Below, in pieces: positions 42,297-50,120 of a DNA stretch of 50,120 nt. The notes beneath the pieces were generated by a model that had not been told where the DNA came from, searched no databases, and saw only the letters and a list, made by a program, of their open reading frames with translations. Each line of letters starts with the position of its first letter. Position 1 is the first letter of the stretch. The stretch covers positions 1-50,120 of the forward strand of contig SFQY01000016.1 in assembly GCA_004562395.1 (NCBI GenBank), given 5' to 3'. Position numbers and translations under genes: made by a program. The stretch comes from a bacterium (GTDB lineage Bacteria > Bacillota > Clostridia > Oscillospirales > Oscillospiraceae).

Positions 42297-43586
42297 TCAG
42301 GCGGACAGGCGCTGTTTGTTCAGCTTGTCGGCTTTGCAGAATACCACGAAGCCTGCCGCGAACAGCAGGATCAGGGAGGACACGGCGATGTTCTCGTTCT
42401 GCAGCGTCATGCCGAAGACGTTCACCGTCACCCCGGCGGTGAGCTGGCTGATGACGCTCACCAGGGTCATGCCCACGAAGGAGGCGCCCTTGCCGCAGAT
42501 GTCCATGAGGCCGTAGTATTCGCCGCTGCGCTCCGGGGGGATGATCTTGCCCAGGTAGCTGCGGCTCAGGGCCTGGATGCCGCCCTGGAACATGCCCACC
42601 AGCACCGCCAGGGTCCAGAACTGCCACTGGCTGGTGAGGAACACGGCAAAGAGGGTGATGCCCGTATAGGCGCCGATGCAGACCTTGATCAGCAGGCCCG
42701 CCTCATACCGGGCGGAGAGCCGTCCGAAGAGGATGGAGCAGGGGAAGGCCACGAACTGGGTCAGCAGCAGGGCCAGAAGCAATCCCGTGGTGTCCAGGCC
42801 CAGGGCGGTGCCGTAGGCCGTGGCCATGTCGATGATGGTGTAGACGCCGTCGATGAAGAAGAAGAAGGCGATGAGGTACAGGAAAATGTGCTTCTCCTTT
42901 TTGGCCTCCCGGAAGGTCCGGCCCAGCTGGCGGAAGGTGTCCGACAGGGGATTTTCCGCCGGGGCCACGAAGGCAGTCTGCCGGTAGCCCCGGAGCAGAG
43001 GCACCGTGCAGAGGATCCACCAGACCGCGGTGATCAGGAAGGCCAGGGCCATGGCCGCTCCCTGGGTCAGGCCGAAGGTGCCGTGCATCAGCACCAGCAC
43101 CAGGCAGAGGATGAAGGGGATCACGGAGCCGATGTAGCCGAAGGCATAGCCCATGGAGGAGACCTTGTCCATGCGGCTGTCCCGGGTGATCTCCGGCAGC
43201 ATGGAATCGTAGAACACCAGGCTGGAGGAGTAGCCCACCTTGGCGACGACGAACACGCCCAAAAACACCAGCCAGTGGGAGGCAAGGCCCAGCACCGCGC
43301 AGCCCACAGCCCCCGCCACGGCGCAAAGCAGGAAGATCCGCTTCTTGAAATTCCGGTCCGCCAGGGTGCCGCAGATGGGGGCGATGACCGCCACCAGGAT
43401 GGTGGCCACGGAGCCGGCATAGCCCCAGTAGCTGAGGTACAGGTCCTCGTTGACCCCGGCGCCGTTGGCCAGGGCGTTGAAGTAGATGGGGATCAGGGTG
43501 GATACCAGCAGGATGAAGGCGGAGTTGCCGACATCGTAGAGGATCCAGCTTTTTTCCAGGGACGTGAGTTTGAATTTTTCTTTCAT
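42297..43586 (-). CDS. MFS transporter, UMF1/Atg22-like
   Basis: Twelve-helix membrane transporter of 429 residues. It begins LTSLEKSWILYDVGNSAFILLVSTLIPIYF, the pattern of the UMF1/Atg22-like branch, with a GTLADRNFKKR loop 2-3 motif and GMFQGGIQALSRSYLGKIIPPERSGEYYGLMD in the second half. The eukaryotic relative Atg22 exports amino acids from the vacuole; the bacterial substrate is unknown. AGGAGGCCACCC precedes the ATG. It has its own terminator and is convergent with the LacI-type gene. Confidence 0.9.
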   Translation of the reverse strand: MKEKFKLTSLEKSWILYDVGNSAFILLVSTLIPIYFNALANGAGVNEDLYLSYWGYAGSVATILVAVIAPICGTLADRNFKKRIFLLCAVAGAVGCAVLGLASHWLVFLGVFVVAKVGYSSSLVFYDSMLPEITRDSRMDKVSSMGYAFGYIGSVIPFILCLVLVLMHGTFGLTQGAAMALAFLITAVWWILCTVPLLRGYRQTAFVAPAENPLSDTFRQLGRTFREAKKEKHIFLYLIAFFFFIDGVYTIIDMATAYGTALGLDTTGLLLALLLTQFVAFPCSILFGRLSARYEAGLLIKVCIGAYTGITLFAVFLTSQWQFWTLAVLVGMFQGGIQALSRSYLGKIIPPERSGEYYGLMDICGKGASFVGMTLVSVISQLTAGVTVNVFGMTLQNENIAVSSLILLFAAGFVVFCKADKLNKQRLSA

Positions 43587-43644
43587 GGGTGGCCTCCTGT
43601 GTGTATTTCGGAAGAATGATAAGTGACTCCCAACGGGGAACGTT

Positions 43645-43955
43645 GCCCCATTCCACTGTCATTGCGAGGAGCGCAGTGCCCTATTCCACTGTCATTGCGA
43701 GGAGCGAAGCGACGTGGCAATCCGTTCTCCTTTTGGTGGCAGGTACGAAATCGCTACGTGGTAAGGGGAAACGGATTGCCGCGCCAGTGTGCGCACTGGC
43801 TCGCAATGACAGGAATGGGGGAGGCGGGCGCGTTGGTTTTTACGCTGGCATTGCCGGGAGACTCCATTTCCATGCCATTGCGAGGAGCGCAGTACCCTAT
43901 TCCTCTGTCATTGCGAGGAAGCCGTGCGGTGTGGCAATTCGTTCTCTTTTTGTGG
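43645..43955. repeat. TGTCATTGCGAGG-family repeat cluster
   Basis: Two TCCACTGTCATTGCGAGGAGCG starts, then an inverted pair (GACGTGGCAATCCGTTCTCC against GGAAACGGATTGCCGCGCC, ended by CTCGCAATGACAG), and two further starts near 43876 and 43907. The spacer GGTGGCAGGTACGAAATCGC is identical to that at about 34001. No gene in the gap. Confidence 0.75.
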
Positions 43956-43964
43956 GTATGGCTG

Positions 43965-44732
43965 TCAGCCGAAGGTGGGGGTAAAGTCCTCTCCCAGGGG
44001 TTCTCCGGCGCGGAGGTGGGCCTGAAGCTGGGCGTACAGCTCCGGGTAGTGCCGGACCGCACGGTTGAACCGAGCCAGAAGCTCGCTGTCCATCATGGCA
44101 AAGGCCTCCACCGGCTCCTCGGGGATCAGGCTGTCACAGAGGGAGGGGCCCACCCGGGTCAGCAGCCGCCGGACCCGCTTCCGGTTCTTTCCCGCCAGGA
44201 ACCGCAGGCACCAGCCCATGAGGTGGACGCTGCGGTTGACGTGGGAGGGGGTGGCCGGGGGGAAGAAGCCCGCCACGGTGACGCACTCCCCCCGGGTCAG
44301 CCGGATATGCTCGCTGACATCCTGGGTGTGGGGAGGCACCAGACCGTCCTTTTCCAGAAGGTAACGGTCGAACTCCGACTCCAGGGCCACGTGCCGGGCC
44401 TGGCCCGCCTCCACCACCTTCCCCACGTAGGGATGGCAGGCGGAGTCCAGACAGTAGTGGCCCAGCAGGCCGTAGAGATAGGCCCGGCCCGCCTCGGTAT
44501 CCGCCGCGGCGGCGCAGCGGGTGAAGAACTCCCGGCCGCTCTGGCTGTGGAATTTGCCCCCCAGATCCCCCACGGCGGTTTTCATCACGGGATTGTAATA
44601 GAAGAAAAAGTCCGGCCCCTGAAGACCCATGTCAAAGAGTCTGCGGAATCGCTGGACACACTGCTGCCCCTCCGGCGGAAGGGCGGAAAGCACCTGCTTG
44701 CCGAAACGGTAATGGGCATAGCTGGCAGGCAT
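43965..44732 (-). CDS. Zinc-dependent phospholipase C-like protein
   Basis: 255-residue protein of the zinc-dependent phospholipase C family (PF00882 type). His- and Asp-rich helices typical of the trinuclear zinc site are MPASYAHYRFG, LLGHYCLDSACHPYVG and ARHVALESEFDRYLL. There is no signal peptide, so it appears cytoplasmic, unlike secreted toxins of this fold; such short intracellular members are frequent in gut Clostridia and have no known substrate. GAGGTG precedes the ATG. Confidence 0.85.
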   Translation of the reverse strand: MPASYAHYRFGKQVLSALPPEGQQCVQRFRRLFDMGLQGPDFFFYYNPVMKTAVGDLGGKFHSQSGREFFTRCAAAADTEAGRAYLYGLLGHYCLDSACHPYVGKVVEAGQARHVALESEFDRYLLEKDGLVPPHTQDVSEHIRLTRGECVTVAGFFPPATPSHVNRSVHLMGWCLRFLAGKNRKRVRRLLTRVGPSLCDSLIPEEPVEAFAMMDSELLARFNRAVRHYPELYAQLQAHLRAGEPLGEDFTPTFG

Positions 44733-44788
44733 AAGATCACCTCATCATTTGGATTGAAGGAACGCCTTCATAGGGTTTCCGTCATGAC

Positions 44789-45146
44789 CCAATGTCACGA
44801 ACTTAAGGGAGTGTGCTGATTGGCTTTGCTCAGGAAGGGGGGCAATTGGGGCTTGCAGATTTGTGCCGTCGCTATGGATGTACCGTAGGGCGGGGGCTCG
44901 CCCCCGCCGTTGGGTTCCGGTTTTGAACGGCTGCCATTCAACCAAAATATCCAAAATCGATACGTTTTGGCGGGGGCGAGCCCCCGCCCTACGGTATAAA
45001 CGAGCCATTTTCCGTTCAACCAACCGATCGGAAACTTGCAGCGGGTCGGCGGGGTCATGACATAAGCCCTACGCCCCTGCAAATTCCAATTGCTCGGGCG
45101 GCGGAGGGAAAGCGATAGGCACATTTCCTTAAATTCGTGACATTGG
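44789..45146. mobile_element. Family C-type element, copy 3, carrying family E
   Basis: Ends CCAATGTCACGAACTTAAG (from 44789) and CTTAAATTCGTGACATTGG (to 45146) differ by one base and are variants of the family C ends. Flanks are GTCATGAC (44781-44788) and GTCATGAT (45147-45154), a 7/8 match to an 8-bp target duplication at a palindromic site. Inside is a family B-like middle (GCTGATTGGCTTTGCTC..GGCAATTGGGG) and family E at 44883-45073. No gene. Confidence 0.7.
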
Positions 45147-45231
45147 GTCATGATCCTGCTCCTCATTTTACAACAGGGAAGCGGAAATTGCTAGGGTGTT
45201 TTTGAAAAGTTTCGGGAAAATTCCGGTAAAG

Positions 45232-45260
45232 TTGCAATTCGCCGGGAGATATGGTATACT
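45232..45260 (+). promoter_or_regulatory. Promoter of the alanyl-tRNA editing gene
   Basis: TTGCAA (45232-45237), 17-bp spacer, TATACT (45255-45260) with TGG before it. 36 bp upstream of the ATG; AGCGGAGG is the ribosome-binding site. Confidence 0.78.
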
Positions 45261-45296
45261 TTCCGGGTATTCCGAAAAAGAGCGGAGGTTTTTTCC

Positions 45297-46451
45297 ATGG
45301 CCACTGAGAAGCTGTATTATGTAGATTCCCATCTGTCCCGGTTTTCTGCCCGGGTGCTGTCCTGCGAAGAAGCCGGGGGGCGCTGGGAGGTGGTGCTGTC
45401 CGCCACGGCCTTTTACCCCGAGGGGGGCGGTCAGGCGGCGGACACCGGGGTCTTGGGCGGCGTGGCCGTGACGGATGTCCGGGAGCGGGGGGAGGAGGTT
45501 GTCCACCTCTGCGCCGGGCCTTTGGAGCCGGGCAGCCAGGTGGAGGGGGTCATCGACTACGGCCCCAGATTCCTGCGGATGCAGCAGCACTCCGGGGAAC
45601 ACATCGTCTCCGGCGTCATCCACCGGCGCTACGGCTTCCACAACACGGGCTTTCACATGGGGGCGGAGGTGATCACCATCGACTTTGACGGCGTGATCCC
45701 CCCGGAGGACCTGCCCGGACTGGAGGCCGAGGCCAACGGCGCCGTGTGGGCCAACCTGCCTCTGCGGTGCTGGGTCCCCTCCCCGGAGGAGCTGCCGGAG
45801 GTCACCTACCGGACCAAGCGGGCGCTGCCCTGGCCGGTGCGGATCGTGGAGATTCCCGGCTGCGACACCTGCGCCTGCTGCGGCACCCACGTTTCCGCCA
45901 CGGGGGAGATCGGGCTGATCAAGCTGTTTTCCGTGGTGGGCTTCCGGGGCGGCACCCGGATGGAGATGGCCTGCGGCAGCCGGGCATTGGAAATTCTCAA
46001 CGGCGCCTACGCCCAGAACAAGCTGGTGTCCCAGGCCTTCTCCGCCCGGATGGAGGAGACCGGGGCGGCGGCGGCGCGGATAAACGAGCTGCTCTCGGAG
46101 CAGAAATACCGGACCGTGGCCCTCCAGAGGCGGATCTTCGCCGCCATCGCCCGGGAGTGCGCCGGGAAGGGGGACGTGCTGCGCTTCGAGGAGGGGCTGG
46201 ACGCCGACGGCCTGCGGGAGCTGGCCGACGCCCTGGCCCGCAGCTGCGGCGGCCGGGCGGCGGTGTTCACCGGCAGCGACGAAGATGGCTACGGCTTCTG
46301 CCTGGCCTCCCGGACCGAAGACCTGCGGCCCCTGGGCAAACAGATGACCCAGGCTCTCTCCGGCCGGGGCGGCGGCAGGCCCGAGCTCCAGCAGGGCCGG
46401 GTAAAGGCCACCCGGGCGGAGATCGAAGGGTTTTTTGAAACGGGGAAGTGA
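45297..46451 (+). CDS. Alanyl-tRNA editing hydrolase (AlaX type, long form)
   Basis: Free-standing editing enzyme of 384 residues that hydrolyses Ser or Gly wrongly attached to tRNA-Ala. The N-terminal half is the AlaRS second additional domain: FYPEGGGQAADTG, His98 and His102 in QQHSGEHIVSG, and the zinc ligands Cys/His in CDTCACCGTHV (189-199). The C-terminal third is a coiled-coil stretch (AFSARMEETGAAAARINELLSEQ) and a DHHA1-like domain (FTGSDEDGYGFCLASRTEDLRPL; QALSGRGGGRPELQQGRV). It is monocistronic, with its own promoter. Confidence 0.92.
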   Translation: MATEKLYYVDSHLSRFSARVLSCEEAGGRWEVVLSATAFYPEGGGQAADTGVLGGVAVTDVRERGEEVVHLCAGPLEPGSQVEGVIDYGPRFLRMQQHSGEHIVSGVIHRRYGFHNTGFHMGAEVITIDFDGVIPPEDLPGLEAEANGAVWANLPLRCWVPSPEELPEVTYRTKRALPWPVRIVEIPGCDTCACCGTHVSATGEIGLIKLFSVVGFRGGTRMEMACGSRALEILNGAYAQNKLVSQAFSARMEETGAAAARINELLSEQKYRTVALQRRIFAAIARECAGKGDVLRFEEGLDADGLRELADALARSCGGRAAVFTGSDEDGYGFCLASRTEDLRPLGKQMTQALSGRGGGRPELQQGRVKATRAEIEGFFETGK

Positions 46452-46469
46452 TTTGGCAAACCTTCCCCC

Positions 46470-46985
46470 CTCGCGTAGGGGCGATCCTTGCGGTCGCCCG
46501 TCGCCGAAGGCGCTCTGGAAAAAGATATGAGAGATAAGATATGAGATATAAGATATGGTATCCCCTTCGGGGATGAATTTGAAAATTATGATGATCGGTT
46601 TTACCCGGGTGCCCGAGAAATTGGAATTTGTAGAGATGCGCTGCACCATACCTTCCCCCGGGGGGAAGGGGGACCGCGAAGCGGTGGATGAGGAATGGCG
46701 ACACCTTACCATTTGCAATGCAGTTTATTTAAACGGTATAGACTTTTCCAATGTACCTTTTTAACGAAATGCATACAAATATGGAACATATCGCCGTTCC
46801 TCATCCGCCCCAGTGTGCGCTACTTAAGCACCTTCCCCCCGGGGGAAGGTATTGCGCGGCACTCATCCCTACAAATTCCAATTGATCGGGCTGCTGGGGA
46901 AAACCGATATACACATTTTTAAATACATCCCCGAAGGGGATACCACATCTTATATCTCATATCTCGTATCTCATATCTGCGTTGG
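46470..46985. repeat. Nested family B/A/B repeat upstream of secA
   Basis: Begins with GCGTAGGGGCGATCCTTGCGGTCGCCCG, then CGCCGAAGGCGC, GATATGAGATATAAGATATG and GGTATCCCCTTCGGGGATG. Family A (46650-46851, with the CTACTTAAGCACC variant arm) is in the middle, and a complete B right half ends at about 46985. This is the most complete B-A-B copy in the window. Confidence 0.8.
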
Positions 46986-47081
46986 GCGGCTCCCTTTGGC
47001 AATATGGGATTGGGCCTAAGAATATCTTAAATATTTCCGGGGATTTGTTCATAAATTCGACTTTTATTCTCTTTACAGGTA

Positions 47082-47090
47082 TGCTATAAT
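47082..47090 (+). promoter_or_regulatory. Extended -10 promoter of secA
   Basis: TGCTATAAT (47082-47090), a perfect extended -10. The region 17 bp upstream (TTTTAT) is a poor -35, as accepted for extended -10 promoters. It lies 48 bp before the secA ATG. Confidence 0.7.
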
Positions 47091-47137
47091 ACGGAAAATT
47101 GGTTTGCTATGGCCATTTAAGGATAAAGGAGATTCAA

Positions 47138-49900
<2,763 letters not shown>

Positions 49901-49941
49901 GCGGCCATTCTTTCCCGCGATTGTCCGTCGCACGGCCCCAT

Positions 49942-50120
49942 ACCTTCCCCCGGGGGGAAGGGGGACCGCGAAGCGGTGGATGAGGAATGGCGACACCTTC
50001 CTATTCTCAATGCAGTCAAATCAGGCGGTACAGGCTTCTCCTTTGTACCTTTTTCACGAACTGCAAACAAATTCGGAACATTTCGCCGTTCCTCATCAGT
50101 CTCGCTTTGCTCGACAGCTT
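49942..50120. repeat. Family A repeat cut by the window end
   Basis: Left arm CCTTCCCCCGGGGGGAAGG with ACCGCGAAGCGGT, diverged core (GGTACAGGCTTCTCCTTTGTACC) and the start of a right arm that differs from the others (CGTTCCTCATCAGTCTCGC). No gene after secA in the window. Confidence 0.72.

Overview
The window is bacterial and looks like a high-GC, Gram-positive gut Clostridium relative of the Oscillospiraceae/Ruminococcaceae type. The basis is a CIRCE-controlled hrcA-grpE-dnaK-dnaJ cluster, a rimP-nusA-ylxR-ylxQ-infB-rbfA-nrnA-truB-ribF operon, a Tn916-type integrase, SecA with a zinc-binding SEC-C tail, strong GGAGG ribosome-binding sites, and intergenic repeats of a kind common in those genomes. 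The lineage is inferred; no rRNA or tRNA gene is present.

Layout. 1-660: C-terminal part of a tyrosine integrase, the end of an integrated element. 660-1621: low-molecular-weight tyrosine phosphatase and a DUF2284 protein. 2275-7551 (minus): an RND exporter with a very large coiled-coil insertion, and dCMP deaminase. 7899-13514 (minus): the heat-shock cluster, with a small DUF559 nuclease gene between dnaK and dnaJ. 13973-18115: a RodA/FtsW cell-shape protein, a radical SAM protein (plus strand) and a CapA-like protein. 18698-28104 (minus): the translation/transcription operon, read from a clear promoter at 28076-28104. 28496-29275: a TraX-like membrane protein. 30095-41787: an alpha-glucan locus with a three-gene maltodextrin-type ABC importer (no ATPase gene), 4-alpha-glucanotransferase, a GH13 alpha-glucosidase, a glycogen debranching enzyme and a divergent LacI-type regulator. 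42297-49900: an MFS (UMF1/Atg22-like) transporter, a zinc phospholipase C-like protein, an AlaX-type editing hydrolase and SecA.

Nearly every intergenic gap over about 100 bp is filled by MITE-like palindromic repeats. I distinguish family A (ends CCTTCCCCCGGGGGGAAGG), B (GATAT-rich tracts plus a GGTATCCCC/GGGGATACC hairpin), C (19-bp ends GCAATGTCATCAACTTAAG), D (25-bp ends, one copy), E (CCGTAGGGCGGGGGC hairpins), a TGTCATTGCGAGG family, and other hairpin cassettes. They are nested: A or E sit in the middle of B, and C sits inside A or B. Three C copies are bounded by probable 8-bp target duplications of palindromic sites. One A copy, between dnaK and dnaJ, carries a DUF559/Vsr-like endonuclease gene between the same arms that elsewhere flank only about 100 bp of non-coding core. 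That copy is the best candidate for an undescribed system: a compact nuclease-bearing element with non-coding derivatives. No transposase gene is visible.
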